Shown: positions 1 to 10,244, numbered from the stretch's first letter. The stretch: 64,000 bases of DNA from an uncultured Gammaproteobacteria bacterium (GCA_947258975.1 CAMYKK010000001.1:1-64000); one strand, 5' to 3'. Numbers and translations: made by a program. Notes: generated by a model from the letters alone, not told the origin.

Positions 1-372
1 GTCGGAGAGCTGCACATAGAAGATGAAGATGTATGCCGCGCAGAAAGCGCCGACCAGCGCCATCACCCAGTCCTGAATGGGGATGTAATGGCGTGGTGAG
101 GACCCGAAGGTCGGATAGGCGGTGTAGGCGAGGAAGATGGCGAATGCCAGATGGATTGCGCGTGCCTCGGTGTCGTTCAATACGCCGATGCCGAACATGA
201 AGGGAAGCGGCGACGCGTACCACAATTGGAACAACGACCACACCAAAGGGATGATGATCAGAAGTTTGCCGGGGATGCCGGCCGGTGTGCGTGCGCCGGT
301 ATCCGCCTCGGCGATCATCTCCTGAACGTCGCTGTTGTCGGCGCTTTGCTTCATCTTTGGTTGCTCGCTCAT
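1..372 (-). CDS. TRAP transporter fused permease subunit, 5' part only (runs off left edge)
   Basis: Reverse-strand reading from ATG at 372: MSEQPKMKQSADNSDVQEMIAEADTGARTPAGIPGKLLIIIPLVWSLFQLWYASPLPFMFGIGVLNDTEARAIHLAFAIFLAYTAYPTFG..., typical TRAP fused permease N-terminus; downstream of TAXI SBP genes. Confidence 0.8.
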   Translation of the reverse strand, partial: MSEQPKMKQSADNSDVQEMIAEADTGARTPAGIPGKLLIIIPLVWSLFQLWYASPLPFMFGIGVLNDTEARAIHLAFAIFLAYTAYPTFGSSPRHYIPIQDWVMALVGAFCAAYIFIFYVQLSD

Positions 373-399
373 TACCAATTATCCCTCAATATTGAACAC

Positions 400-454
400 G
401 GGGTCAGAACACGGGGTCTGACCCCAATTTCCACCCCAATTTCCACCAATTTCC
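400..454. repeat. Palindrome GGGGTCAGA-N8-TCTGACCCC followed by imperfect tandem ACCCCAATTTCC units
   Basis: Direct reading: ggggtcaga (400-408), tctgacccc (417-425), then accccaatttcc x2 and accaatttcc. Confidence 0.8.
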
Positions 455-460
455 AATTTC

Positions 461-1429
461 TTATTTCAATCCCCATTTTTCGCGGAAATAATTCTTTGCG
501 CCTTCGTGCAGCGGCGCCGTTATCCCGTCGCGGATCATCGTCTCCGGTTTCAGAGCACCCAAGGCGGGATGCAATTTGCGGAATGTATCCAGGTTGTCGA
601 ACACCGCCGCGACTATCTTGTAAATCGTCTCCGCGGGAATGTCGGACGAGCTAACCACTATTGCCTTTACGCCGAACGTGCGCACCGCTTCGGATATGCC
701 GGGATACATGCCGCCGGGAATGGTGGTGTAGGCGTAATAGGGATTTTCGGCGATCAAATTGTCGATCACCGGGCCGTTGACGGCGGCGATGGTGGCGTCG
801 CACAGTCCGGCGGCCTTGGCGACGGAGGCATTGGGATGACCGACGGTATAGACCATGGCCTCGATCCGATCCAGGCACAGGGCCAGGGATTGTTCCGCGG
901 CGTTGAGTTCAGTCGCCAATTGAAAATCTTTCTTGCTCCAATTCAGGGCCTTCATCAGTACCTCCATGGTGGCTCGTTGGCCGGAACCGGGATTACCGAT
1001 GTTGACGCGGTGGCCTTTGAGATCTTCCAGGCGGCGGATACCCGAGTCGCGTCCCACGACCAGGGTGAACGGTTCGCCGTGCAGCGAAAACAATGCGCGC
1101 AGGTTGGCAAAGGATCCATCCATGAATTTGACCGGGCCGGTGCCCTTGACCGCGTGATACTGCCAGTCCGACTGCGCGATACCGACGTCGAGGGCACCGT
1201 TGCGCACGTTATTGAGATTGTGCAGCGAACCCGGCGTGGCGACCGCCTTGCAGGAGATGCCTACTACCTTGGTGTTGATCAGGCGGCAGATCGCCCGTCC
1301 GGCATGATAGTAAACGCCGGCCGTACTCCCGGTGCCGATGACGATCTGTTGCTCCGCCGCAGCGCTGAACGAAGCGAGCAGCAGGAGCGTCAGCAGCGCC
1401 GGCGTCCATGGTGTGGGGGCGTGTCTCAT
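461..1429 (-). CDS. TAXI family TRAP transporter solute-binding subunit
   Basis: IVIGTGSTAGVYYHAGRAICRLIN... TAXI signature, signal peptide at MRHAPTPWTPALLTLLLLASFSAAAEQ; ORF track extends to 1483. Confidence 0.9.
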   Translation of the reverse strand: MRHAPTPWTPALLTLLLLASFSAAAEQQIVIGTGSTAGVYYHAGRAICRLINTKVVGISCKAVATPGSLHNLNNVRNGALDVGIAQSDWQYHAVKGTGPVKFMDGSFANLRALFSLHGEPFTLVVGRDSGIRRLEDLKGHRVNIGNPGSGQRATMEVLMKALNWSKKDFQLATELNAAEQSLALCLDRIEAMVYTVGHPNASVAKAAGLCDATIAAVNGPVIDNLIAENPYYAYTTIPGGMYPGISEAVRTFGVKAIVVSSSDIPAETIYKIVAAVFDNLDTFRKLHPALGALKPETMIRDGITAPLHEGAKNYFREKWGLK

Positions 1430-1546
1430 TGGCTCTCCTCTCGCGGCGCGACCGACGCTCTGTGCGTCCCTCATTGGGTGCACCTGCGAAACGCTGACAA
1501 TGGACCGGAGGACGACGTGGTCGCATCCCCCGGTCCGGGTTGTCGG

Positions 1547-2527
1547 TTAGAGCAGACCGGCTTCCTGATAATACTTCTTAGCGCCGTCATGCAGCGGCGC
1601 CGATAGCCCGTCCTTCACCATTGCTTTCTCATCGAGCACGCCAAACGCCGGATGCAGTTTCTTGAACTGCTTGAAGTTCTCAAACACCGACTTGACCACT
1701 TGGTAGACCACGTCAGCGGAGGTGTTGGTGGACGACACGAAGGTCGCACCCACGCCGAACGTCTTGACGTCATTATCGCTACCGCGGTACATGCCGCCGG
1801 GAATGGTGGCGTGGCGGTAGTAGGAGTTGTCGTTCACCAATTTGTCGATGGCGCTTCCCGAAACCTCTACCATGACCGCGTCGCAAGTTGTTGTCGCTTC
1901 CTTGATAGAGCCACTGGGATGACCGACGGTGAACACCATGGCGTCGATCTTGTTGTCGCACAGGGCCTTTGACTGCTCCGCGGATTTCAACTCCGAGGCG
2001 AGTTTGAAATCACTCATCTTCCAGCCCAGTGTCCCCATGACCACTTCCATGGTGCCGCGTTGACCGGAACCCGGATTCCCCACGTTTACCCGTTTACCTT
2101 TGAGGTCGGTAAATGTCTTGATGCCGGAATCGGCTCGTGCGACCACGGTGAACGGCTCCGGATGCACGGAAAACACCGCACGCAGATCTTTATTCGCACC
2201 TTGGTCCTTGAACTTGCTGGTGCCGTTATAGGCGTGATACTGCCAGTCCGACTGGGCGACGCCCATGTCCAGCTCGCCGGCGCGGATGGTGTTCAGGTTG
2301 TAGACCGAGCCGCCGGTACTCTCCACCGAGCAGCGAATGCCATGGTTTTTACGCCCTTTGTTTACCAGCCGGCAGATCGCCCCCCCGGTGGGGTAATACA
2401 CGCCGGTCACACCACCGGTGCCGATAGTGATGAAGGTGTCTGCCCTTATCATCGGCGCGGCGAAGAACGACAGAGCGGTTGCCAGTGCGGCTACGAGTGT
2501 GACGGGGAACTTGTTTTTGTACGACAT
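1547..2527 (-). CDS. TAXI family TRAP transporter solute-binding subunit (paralog of previous)
   Basis: [69 protein letters not shown]; signal peptide from [14 protein letters not shown] track extends to 2590. Confidence 0.9.
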   Translation of the reverse strand: MSYKNKFPVTLVAALATALSFFAAPMIRADTFITIGTGGVTGVYYPTGGAICRLVNKGRKNHGIRCSVESTGGSVYNLNTIRAGELDMGVAQSDWQYHAYNGTSKFKDQGANKDLRAVFSVHPEPFTVVARADSGIKTFTDLKGKRVNVGNPGSGQRGTMEVVMGTLGWKMSDFKLASELKSAEQSKALCDNKIDAMVFTVGHPSGSIKEATTTCDAVMVEVSGSAIDKLVNDNSYYRHATIPGGMYRGSDNDVKTFGVGATFVSSTNTSADVVYQVVKSVFENFKQFKKLHPAFGVLDEKAMVKDGLSAPLHDGAKKYYQEAGLL

Positions 2528-2913
2528 AACACTTCTCCAAGTGATGCGTTGAAAAAAACGACGAATTTGCTCGTCAAACTTACCACTCACGAGGTCACGG
2601 GTCCATGGCCTGCGCGCATTTCACGACCAGTGTGGGCATGGAAAAGGGGGTCAGGGTCGAATGGCGCTCTCTTGGAGAATCCGCTTCGTTCGGAAACGAG
2701 TAAAGAAATGCGTGTCGTGCCCGTGTCGCAAACCTGTGCGTTCATGGACGGCGCCGATGCTGGCGACGGTCCCGAGAATTCCCTCCGGAGAAAGATTTAT
2801 GAATGAATCCGTGGCGGTATCAAATTATTAGGGGTTATTCGGGCAACAGTTCTTGACTGCGGCCCCAATTATGCAGAATCTGCTGCGTTGGTAATCAATC
2901 TGACAAACTGAAC

Positions 2914-4128
2914 GTGGAAAACTGTGATCAACCCGGCAAGCCAGGCACATCGCCAGCGCTCAAAAATCAGGCGACGCGGCTGCGAGACATCAAGCCATTT
3001 TACGTCATGGAGATCCTGGAACGCGCGTTTGCGTTGGAGCGAAGCGGGCGTTCGGTGATTCATCTGGAAGTGGGTGAGCCCGATTTCCCGACCCCCGCAC
3101 CGGTGGTGGAGGCGGGAATGCGGGCGTTGCGTGAGGGCAAGACGCGTTACGTGCAGGCATTGGGCATTGATGAGTTGCGCGCGCGCATCGCGGCGCGTTA
3201 TCCGCCGCCGTGCCGGCCCCCGTCCGAGCGGGTGGCGGTGACACCCGGGTCGTCGGGAGCGTTTCAGTTGATCTTCGGCTCCTTGATTAACGCCGGAGAT
3301 GAGGTGTTGTTGACCGATCCGGGTTATCCCTGCAACGCCAATTTCGTGCGGCTCTACGAGGGCAAACCCAAGCTGGTCGCGTGCGATGCCACCGCCGGCT
3401 ATCAATTCACCGCGGACGCGATCAAGACGGCATGGACTGAGCGGACCAAAGCGGTCTTGATCGGTACGCCGTCGAATCCCACCGGAACTTCGGTGCCGCC
3501 TGATGAAATGACCCGGATCGTGGAGACCGTGGACCGATTGGGGGGAACTTTGATTGTCGATGAGATTTATCACGGACTCACCTACGACTCCGATGTGCGC
3601 ACCGCCTTGTATGACAGTGACCGTGCGTTCATCGTGAACAGCTTCTCCAAGTACTTCGGGATGACGGGTTGGCGCGTGGGCTGGTTGGTGATGCCGTCGG
3701 CCTTCATTGATGGCATCACCAAGTTGGCGCAAAATCTTTTTATTTCCACCAGCACGCCGGTGCAATTTGCGGCTCTGCGCGCCCTTGAAGAAGATGTAAT
3801 TGCCGAGCTGGAACGACGCAGGAATGTGTTTCGCCAACGGCGCGACTTTCTGGTGCCGGCATTACGCGAACTGGGCTTCAAGGTGCCGGTGATGCCCCAA
3901 GGGGCGTTTTACGTCTACGCCGACTGCAGCGCATTTACCGGTGATAGTTACAGCTTTGCGCTGGATGTGTTGGCGTCGACCGGGGTTGCGATCGCGCCGG
4001 GCAAGGATTTTGGCCGCCATCGCCAGCATGAGCACGTGCGGTTTTCCTATGCCAATACCCAGGACATGCTGCAGCAGGCAGTGGAGCGCCTGGCGGAGTA
4101 CTTACGCGATAAACAGTCGGCGTCGTAA
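2914..4128 (+). CDS. PLP-dependent class I/II aminotransferase
   Basis: VGEPDFPTP, NPTGTSVPPDE, SFSKYFGMTGWRVGW (PLP lysine motif). Confidence 0.9.
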   Translation: MENCDQPGKPGTSPALKNQATRLRDIKPFYVMEILERAFALERSGRSVIHLEVGEPDFPTPAPVVEAGMRALREGKTRYVQALGIDELRARIAARYPPPCRPPSERVAVTPGSSGAFQLIFGSLINAGDEVLLTDPGYPCNANFVRLYEGKPKLVACDATAGYQFTADAIKTAWTERTKAVLIGTPSNPTGTSVPPDEMTRIVETVDRLGGTLIVDEIYHGLTYDSDVRTALYDSDRAFIVNSFSKYFGMTGWRVGWLVMPSAFIDGITKLAQNLFISTSTPVQFAALRALEEDVIAELERRRNVFRQRRDFLVPALRELGFKVPVMPQGAFYVYADCSAFTGDSYSFALDVLASTGVAIAPGKDFGRHRQHEHVRFSYANTQDMLQQAVERLAEYLRDKQSAS

Positions 4129-4178
4129 TCCTCGGTCCGATTTGCGGTGCATCGTTGTTGGATGTGAAAAAGGCAATC

Positions 4179-4202
4179 GCGGCTGGAAAGCCGCTCCCAC
4201 AG
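4179..4202. repeat. REP-like hairpin GCGGCT-GGAA-AGCCGC followed by TCCCACAG
   Basis: Direct reading of gcggctggaaagccgctcccacag in intergenic DNA; the CTCCCACAG tail recurs elsewhere in the window. Confidence 0.6.
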
Positions 4203-4254
4203 CAACATTTGAATTGTGGTGGCTGTGCCTGACTTGAAGCGTGAGTAAATTAAA

Positions 4255-4836
4255 TTAGAACAGTTTCTTCGCCAGTCCCAATACGTCGTCGGCAATGGAG
4301 CCATCGCCATCCATATCCAGGAACGACGCCAAGCCGCCGAGTTGTGAACCGCTGCCACCCAGTTGACTCATTAAGTCGCCAATGCCGCTACTACCCTGCA
4401 CCTGGTTCAGGATGCCCGATGATGATGCCTGCTTACTCACTGAGCCCATCGCCAACCCGGCGACCATGGGCAGCATCTTCTTCAAGATTCCGAGATCCAA
4501 TCCGGTCGACTGAGCAGCCTGCGCCGCGACCTGACGGCTTTGCTCTCTACCGCCGAGAATGTGACCCAGAATACTGTTACCGTCGTCGATACTGGATTGA
4601 TCGCCGAGGCACTCGGGCTCTTCAACGTAGCGCTGGTGATTACCGCGATTCAGAGCTGACAGCAGCGAGCCGAGGCCCTCTTCACTGGACATATTGTTTT
4701 TGATTCCACCGGTCAATGCCGGTAACAGGCTGCCAAGGGCGGTCTGGGTTTGCTGACGGTCGAGTCCTACTTGTCCGCCCAGCCGGTCGAGAACTTGCCC
4801 GTTTCCGGCGCCGAGAATTTGATTCAAGATATTCAT
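4255..4836 (-). CDS. DUF937 domain-containing protein
   Basis: MNILNQILGAGNGQVLDRLGGQVGLDRQQTQTALGSLLPALTGGIKNN...; start at 4836 preferred over 4977. Confidence 0.8.
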   Translation of the reverse strand: MNILNQILGAGNGQVLDRLGGQVGLDRQQTQTALGSLLPALTGGIKNNMSSEEGLGSLLSALNRGNHQRYVEEPECLGDQSSIDDGNSILGHILGGREQSRQVAAQAAQSTGLDLGILKKMLPMVAGLAMGSVSKQASSSGILNQVQGSSGIGDLMSQLGGSGSQLGGLASFLDMDGDGSIADDVLGLAKKLF

Positions 4837-4986
4837 CTGTTTACTCCTGCTTATACTTTTGGTTAGCAACTGGCCGTCATTGTTAACGAATATGGCGCCC
4901 GCACCAAGTAAAAAATCGTAAATAGCACCAGCGTGGCGGCGGGGTGCCTTGAATGTGACGCGTGGTCCAGCATTCACGATGGCGCA

Positions 4987-5394
4987 TTAATAGCTGACGA
5001 CGGGTTTGAGCATCTTTACGTGCGCCACCCAAGCCGCGACCATCTTCTCATGAGGCACTTGGCGGACCAGCTTTTTCTTTTCGTTGATTTCAGCCATCGC
5101 TTGTGTGAGTCGCTTGGCATTGCGGTTCTTGAGTTCTCTTACCGTGTCGACTCCGGCTGCTTCGAGCAATTCGGCGTACTGTGATGCTACGCCCTTGATG
5201 CGGAACAGGTCGGCCATGTTTATGCAGCGCAGAATGACTGCCTCGCTGATACCGGTCTTAACGGCGATTTCTCGCCTGCCTTTGCGGCTGGCACCGTCCC
5301 GGAGCAGATTATCAGGTGAACTGCAGCCAACCGCGCGTAGTGTCGCGCCGTATTGGGGGCCGATGCCTTCCAGCGCCTCAATGGATTTGCCCAT
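4987..5394 (-). CDS. DUF4332 / helix-hairpin-helix-like protein
   Basis: IEALEGIGPQYGATLRAVG... LFRIKGVASQYAELLEAAGVDTVRELKNRN repeats typical of DUF4332. Confidence 0.8.
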   Translation of the reverse strand: MGKSIEALEGIGPQYGATLRAVGCSSPDNLLRDGASRKGRREIAVKTGISEAVILRCINMADLFRIKGVASQYAELLEAAGVDTVRELKNRNAKRLTQAMAEINEKKKLVRQVPHEKMVAAWVAHVKMLKPVVSY

Positions 5395-5969
5395 TACACT
5401 GAACTCACTTTGGAGTGACTAGTTGTTGCTTGCGTCCAGTGCTGATGCCATCCCGTTCGCATCGTCGTTTGGAGTGTGTCGCATGGTGGGCGGGACGATT
5501 TTGAGCTTGAGTTTACAAAACTTTGCAATGCAACACCGCGATTGGTGTGCGCCGGTATTTATGGTGAGTGATCGAAACTGGTAAAGTAACGAGCATGGAT
5601 GTGTTGTGACTTTCGATCGGCGCGTTGCTGGGTCGGATCGTCGCCTGGATATTGGGTGTCATGAGTCGCGCGCATGATCAGCGTAGGATTGCTCCCGCTT
5701 TGGGCTCGACGCGCAGATTCGATGTACGCAGGCGTTTGCGTCACCACGCGTTCCGCGCGGTCGTGATCCTGGTGTCGGTTGGGGTCATTTGACCGTTTGG
5801 TCTATGCGTGCGGACGCATCACCCTATTTCAGGAGACCGAATAAAACATTGTGATGGATGTGTTTTCTTTTTCGGTTGTGAACCATTAAAGTACTCGCGT
5901 CAAATAGCACGCGGTGCTGGCGCTTGTGCGCGGAGCATAAGCGTTAACCAATACCATAAGGAGGTAATC

Positions 5970-6176
5970 ATGGCAGTAGCACGGATAACCGAGATCATCG
6001 CATCTTCCGCCAAGGGTTTTGACGACGCAGTGCGGGTCGGCATGCGCCGGGCGAATAAGACCTTAAAGAAAGTGAAGGGCGCGTGGATCAAAGATCAGAG
6101 CGTTGTTGTAGACGCCAAAGGAAAGATAACCGAGTATCGCGTCAAGCTCAAAGTGACCTTTGTATTGAACGACTGA
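5970..6176 (+). CDS. Dodecin family flavin-binding protein
   Basis: MAVARITEIIASSAKGFDDAVRVGMRRANKTLKKVKGAWIKDQSVVVDAKGKITEYRVKLKVTFVLND; AAGGAGG Shine-Dalgarno just upstream. Confidence 0.9.
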   Translation: MAVARITEIIASSAKGFDDAVRVGMRRANKTLKKVKGAWIKDQSVVVDAKGKITEYRVKLKVTFVLND

Positions 6177-6193
6177 TTTTGTCGACAGGCAGC

Positions 6194-6224
6194 GGCACCT
6201 GTTTATCAGGTGCCGGATGCTTTT
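6194..6224 (+). terminator. Possible intrinsic terminator between dodecin and folE
   Basis: Perfect 8-bp stem GGCACCTG/CAGGTGCC (6194-6201, 6207-6214), short T run TTTT a few bases later. Confidence 0.4.
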
Positions 6225-6245
6225 CGATGTCCGCCAGAGTCATCA

Positions 6246-6803
6246 ATGAATTCCGATAAACTCGCACATTATTATGCCCGGATCATCGATGAGATCGGTG
6301 AAGATCTGAGCCGCGACGGGTTGCAGAATACGCCGGTGCGTGCCGCATCTACAATCAAGTATTTGACCCGTGGTTACCACCAGTCGCTGGATGACGTCGT
6401 CAACAACGCGGTGTTCGAGTCCGACAACGACGAGATGGTGGTCGTCAAGGACATCGAACTTTATTCTTTGTGTGAGCACCATCTGCTTCCGTTTATCGGT
6501 AAATGCCATGTGGCCTACGTGCCCACCGGCAAGGTGATCGGCCTGTCAAAGATTGCGCGCATCGTTGATATGTTTGCGCGCCGGCTCCAGATCCAAGAAT
6601 CCTTGACGCAGCAGATCGCGGATACAGTGTTGACCACAACGGATGCGGCAGGGGTGGGCGTCGTGATCGAGGCGAAACACCTGTGTATGATGATGCGCGG
6701 CGTAGAGAAACAGAACTCGGTGATGAAGACGTCGATGATGCTGGGATCGTTTCGCGACAACGTGCGTACCCGCGCTGAGTTCCTGGAATTAATTTCCGAC
6801 TGA
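6246..6803 (+). CDS. folE: GTP cyclohydrolase I
   Basis: [59 protein letters not shown]. Confidence 0.95.
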   Translation: MNSDKLAHYYARIIDEIGEDLSRDGLQNTPVRAASTIKYLTRGYHQSLDDVVNNAVFESDNDEMVVVKDIELYSLCEHHLLPFIGKCHVAYVPTGKVIGLSKIARIVDMFARRLQIQESLTQQIADTVLTTTDAAGVGVVIEAKHLCMMMRGVEKQNSVMKTSMMLGSFRDNVRTRAEFLELISD

Positions 6804-6956
6804 TACGGTCGGTATAATGACAGGCAGATTGCGGTTGCGTAACTTGTTATATACTAGCGGGTAGCTCGCACCAAGGCGTTTTTTCAACGCTGAGGTATTC
6901 TCTGATCGAGGGCTGAGTATCGCGGGCGTGAAGACATTGAACTGAGAGGGTGGGTT

Positions 6957-7667
6957 ATGCGTATTGCACTGCTGGAAGATGACGCCGACCAGGCTGTATT
7001 GTTGGAACATTGGCTTACGGAGGCGGGTCACAAGTGTACGCACTTCAACGAAAGCAAACCATTCATTCGCGCCCTAGGCCGCGAGAGCTTTGACCTGTTG
7101 ATTCTCGATTGGATGATTCCGGAGATGAGTGGGTTGGAGGTGTTGAAGTGGGTGCGTTCTAATCTCGATTGGCCGGTGATGGTCTTATTCATTACTCAAA
7201 AGGAAGATGAGAAGCATATCGTGTCAGCGCTCGAAGCGGGTGCGGATGACTATATGACCAAACCGGTCAAGCGATTGGAAATGGCGGCGCGTGTGCACGC
7301 TTTGGGACGGCGGGCTGGAATGTCAAATGATGAACAGGAAATCATAGAGTTCGAGCCGTACAGGATCGATGTGAGTAACCACGCGGTGACCGTGACCGGT
7401 GAGCCGATAAAACTCACTCAAAAGGAATATGAACTGATTGTTTTTTTATTTAAGAACATCGGACGAGTCGTATCCCGCAGCCATCTGTTGGAGAGCGTGT
7501 GGGGTACCAACCCCGATATCAATACCCGCACAATTGATACCCACATGAGCCGGATACGCGGAAAGCTGAAGATTGCTCCGGAGAATGGATGGCGATTGAA
7601 CTCCATATATCAGCACGGTTATCGACTGGAGAAGTTGGCCCAGGCCGCAACGGCGATAGATGGATAG
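6957..7667 (+). CDS. OmpR/PhoB-type response regulator
   Basis: Receiver (LLEDDADQ, LILDWMIPEMSG, K in TKPVKRLEM) plus winged-helix C-terminus (TRTIDTHMSRIRGKL). Confidence 0.9.
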   Translation: MRIALLEDDADQAVLLEHWLTEAGHKCTHFNESKPFIRALGRESFDLLILDWMIPEMSGLEVLKWVRSNLDWPVMVLFITQKEDEKHIVSALEAGADDYMTKPVKRLEMAARVHALGRRAGMSNDEQEIIEFEPYRIDVSNHAVTVTGEPIKLTQKEYELIVFLFKNIGRVVSRSHLLESVWGTNPDINTRTIDTHMSRIRGKLKIAPENGWRLNSIYQHGYRLEKLAQAATAIDG

Positions 7668-7983
7668 CACCGACCGTCTCGCACAGTTGAAGAAGCGCTA
7701 CCACTGTTCACTGTCAGCCAAGGCGACGGAGCTCGAAGCTCGATGGTCTACTGTTACTACCAGTGGTTTTTCCTCGCCCGCATTAACCGAGCTCACGCGA
7801 TACGTCCACCGGCTGGCAGGTTCGACCGGCATGTACGGTTATGAGGTGCCGGCGCAATTGGCGCGCAATCTCGAACGGTGTCTGCGGCAGCCCGATCCGG
7901 CGGAGAACGTGTGGCAAGAGCAGATCTCAGCGTGCGTGCATTCGCTGGCACAGGCGTTGGCGAATTCGCAGCGGACGACTTAA
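7660..7983 (+). CDS. Hpt (histidine phosphotransfer) domain protein
   Basis: YVHRLAGSTGMYGYEVPAQLARNLE, Hpt HxLxGS motif; overlaps the response-regulator ORF by 8 nt. Confidence 0.7.
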   Translation: MDSTDRLAQLKKRYHCSLSAKATELEARWSTVTTSGFSSPALTELTRYVHRLAGSTGMYGYEVPAQLARNLERCLRQPDPAENVWQEQISACVHSLAQALANSQRTT

Positions 7984-8041
7984 AATTATCTGTGCGTGCG
8001 GCATGAGAGCGAAAAACCCGCGGCAACGTCTTGCGCCTTGT

Positions 8042-8110
8042 TGTGCGGGGACAAGCCCCCTGCTGTGCGGGGACAAGCAGCCGCGACTGTCACGACACTT
8101 GTCCCCTGTC
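8042..8110. repeat. Two direct copies of TGTGCGGGGACAAGC plus inverted ACTTGTCCCC
   Basis: tgtgcggggacaagc at 8042-8056 and 8064-8078; cacttgtcccctgtc at 8096-8110. Confidence 0.75.
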
Positions 8111-8128
8111 TTTAATGCTATGCTGAGC

Positions 8129-8767
8129 CTACTGCCGTTCCTTCGCCGCTTTCGTGACCAGAAAGTTGACCAAGTCCATCAGTTTCTCATGCCCCCCGGC
8201 GCTCGTGGCAGTGGCGCGATATTTCCCGTCGACAATCATGGTCGGCACGCCGGTGGTCGCGTATTTGCCCGACATTAGTTGCGAGTGCCGCACTTTGCTG
8301 TCGACGGCAAACGAATCGTAGGTGTCGAAAAATCGATCCTTTGGAACGCCATTAGCCTCGAGGAAGGGGATCAACTGCTCTTTGTTGCGGATACGGTTTT
8401 TCCGCTTGTGCAGCTCGTCAAAAAAACTTGCATGCAGTTTGTCTTCCATATCCATGGCCTCGAACGTGAAGTAGACGCGGGCGTGAAACGCCCATGTGTC
8501 CCGCAATATTGCCGGCATGCGAACGTAGGCCGCGTTCTTGGGTTTGTTAGTCAGCCATTTTTCGATCGTCGGTTCGAGCTCGTAGCAATGTGGACATCCA
8601 TACCAGAAAAGCTCCAGCACCTCGATCTGGTCCCCGGTTTGCACCGGCTGGGGGGTAGGCAGCTTGAAATAATGAATATCGGCAGTGTAGTTGGCGGCAT
8701 GGGACGAGTTTCCCATTACCGCCAACAAGAACAGCGCGGCACAGGTCAAATTAATGGACTTTGGCAT
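8129..8767 (-). CDS. dsbA: Thiol:disulfide interchange protein DsbA
   Basis: ELFWYGCPHCYELEP (CPHC), TTGVPTMIVDGKY (cis-Pro), signal peptide; start MPKSINLT at 8767 preferred over 8782. Confidence 0.9.
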   Translation of the reverse strand: MPKSINLTCAALFLLAVMGNSSHAANYTADIHYFKLPTPQPVQTGDQIEVLELFWYGCPHCYELEPTIEKWLTNKPKNAAYVRMPAILRDTWAFHARVYFTFEAMDMEDKLHASFFDELHKRKNRIRNKEQLIPFLEANGVPKDRFFDTYDSFAVDSKVRHSQLMSGKYATTGVPTMIVDGKYRATATSAGGHEKLMDLVNFLVTKAAKERQ

Positions 8768-8851
8768 GCGGTGTGACTCCAAACTTGTTCCGGAGCCAGA
8801 CTATTTAAACCGTCTCTGGAAAGCAAGCCTTGTAGGGATTATTAAGGTATT

Positions 8852-10243
8852 TTAATGAATCGATGTGGGCGTCATCTCGACCCGCTTCAGCAAGCGCGCT
8901 GCCATGTTATCGAAACCCCCGTTGCTCATGATCACAATATGATCGCCGTTAGCCATTTCGTTGGCCACGCGCTCAATGATCGCTGGCACCGAAGGAAGCA
9001 CCTCGACGCCGTCCGCGGCCAGCGAGTTGACGTCCCAGTCGATGTGGGGCGGTTGATAAAGCAGCGTCAAGTTGGCGCTGGATAATGCTCCAGGTAGCGT
9101 ATGCCGGTGCCGGCCCATGCGCATGGTGTTTGATCGCGGCTCGACGATGGCTATGATCCGCTGGTTACCCACATGCTGACGTAACGCTGTGAGCGTCTCT
9201 TGAATTTCCGTTGGGTGATGCGCGAAGTCGTCGTACACGCGTATACCGTTGCGGTCGCCGATTACCTCCAGACGCCGTTTCACTGATCGAAACGAAGCCA
9301 GGCAGTCGCAGGCGTCAGCGGGCGGCACGCCGCAATGGCTGGCTGCGGCGATCGCCGCGAGTGCGTTGGACATGTTGTGTCGGCCGATCAACTGCCATGC
9401 TACTTTGCCGGCGGGTTCCCCCCGATACGCAACTTCAAAGGCGGTGTGGTCTTCGCTCAACGGTCGCCCGGACCACACTCCTTGCGCGGCCGCGCCATGG
9501 TTATCGGACGGCAGTGAATTGAAGCTCTCGAGCGTCGACCAACAGCCGCGATCCAGAACATCTCGTAAATTCTCGTCGGCGCCGTTGACGATCAACAGTC
9601 CGTTGGCGGGCACGATACGGATTAAGTGATGAAATTGCCGCTTGATGTCGTTCAAATCATGGAAAATATCCGCGTGATCGAACTCCAGGTTGTTCAAAAC
9701 CACGGTTCGCGGGTGGTAATGGACGAATTTCGCGCGCTTGTCGAAGAATGCGGTATCGTATTCATCGGCCTCAATTACAAATAATGGGGCGTCGCCGAGC
9801 CGGGCGGATACCGCGAAATTTGTGGGGATACCCCCGATGAGAAAACCCGGGCGAAGTTTCGCTTGGTCAAGAATCCAGGCGAGCATGCTGCTAACCGTGG
9901 TCTTGCCGTGGGTGCCCGCTACTGCCACGACGTGGCGCTGTGCGAGGACGTGCTCGGCAAGCCATTGCGGACCCGAGATATACGGCAAACCGCGATTCAA
10001 GAGTGCCTCCACCGCTGGATTACCGCGCGACAGGGCGTTTCCAACAATCGTAATGTCGGGAGCCGGGTCGAATTGCGCCGGGTCGAACCCGGGGATGATT
10101 TCGACACCAAGATCAGCAAGTTGGTCGCTCATCGGTGGGTACACGTCGTTGTCCGACCCCGTTACGTAATGTCCCAGCTCCCGCGCCAACCGTGCGATCC
10201 CACCCATAAAGGTGCCGCATATACCGAGGATATGGACGTGCAT
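8852..10243 (-). CDS. mpl: UDP-N-acetylmuramate:L-alanyl-gamma-D-glutamyl-meso-diaminopimelate ligase
   Basis: MHVHILGICGTFMGGIARLARELGHYVTGSD, AGTHGKTTVSSMLAWIL, Mpl family features. Confidence 0.92.
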   Translation of the reverse strand: MHVHILGICGTFMGGIARLARELGHYVTGSDNDVYPPMSDQLADLGVEIIPGFDPAQFDPAPDITIVGNALSRGNPAVEALLNRGLPYISGPQWLAEHVLAQRHVVAVAGTHGKTTVSSMLAWILDQAKLRPGFLIGGIPTNFAVSARLGDAPLFVIEADEYDTAFFDKRAKFVHYHPRTVVLNNLEFDHADIFHDLNDIKRQFHHLIRIVPANGLLIVNGADENLRDVLDRGCWSTLESFNSLPSDNHGAAAQGVWSGRPLSEDHTAFEVAYRGEPAGKVAWQLIGRHNMSNALAAIAAASHCGVPPADACDCLASFRSVKRRLEVIGDRNGIRVYDDFAHHPTEIQETLTALRQHVGNQRIIAIVEPRSNTMRMGRHRHTLPGALSSANLTLLYQPPHIDWDVNSLAADGVEVLPSVPAIIERVANEMANGDHIVIMSNGGFDNMAARLLKRVEMTPTSIH

Positions 10244-10244
10244 G

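Noticed and set aside
506-1606. 366-aa plus-strand ORF
   Set aside because: Antisense to the TAXI SBP gene, low-complexity composition, no recognisable domain; high-GC shadow ORF
2060-2806. 248-aa plus-strand ORF
   Set aside because: Antisense shadow of the second TAXI SBP
2869-3837. 322-aa minus-strand ORF
   Set aside because: Antisense shadow of the aminotransferase gene
7660-7983. Hpt judged inactive because HxxKG reads HRLAGS
   Set aside because: H(x)LAGS is a common functional Hpt variant; the phospho-accepting His is present
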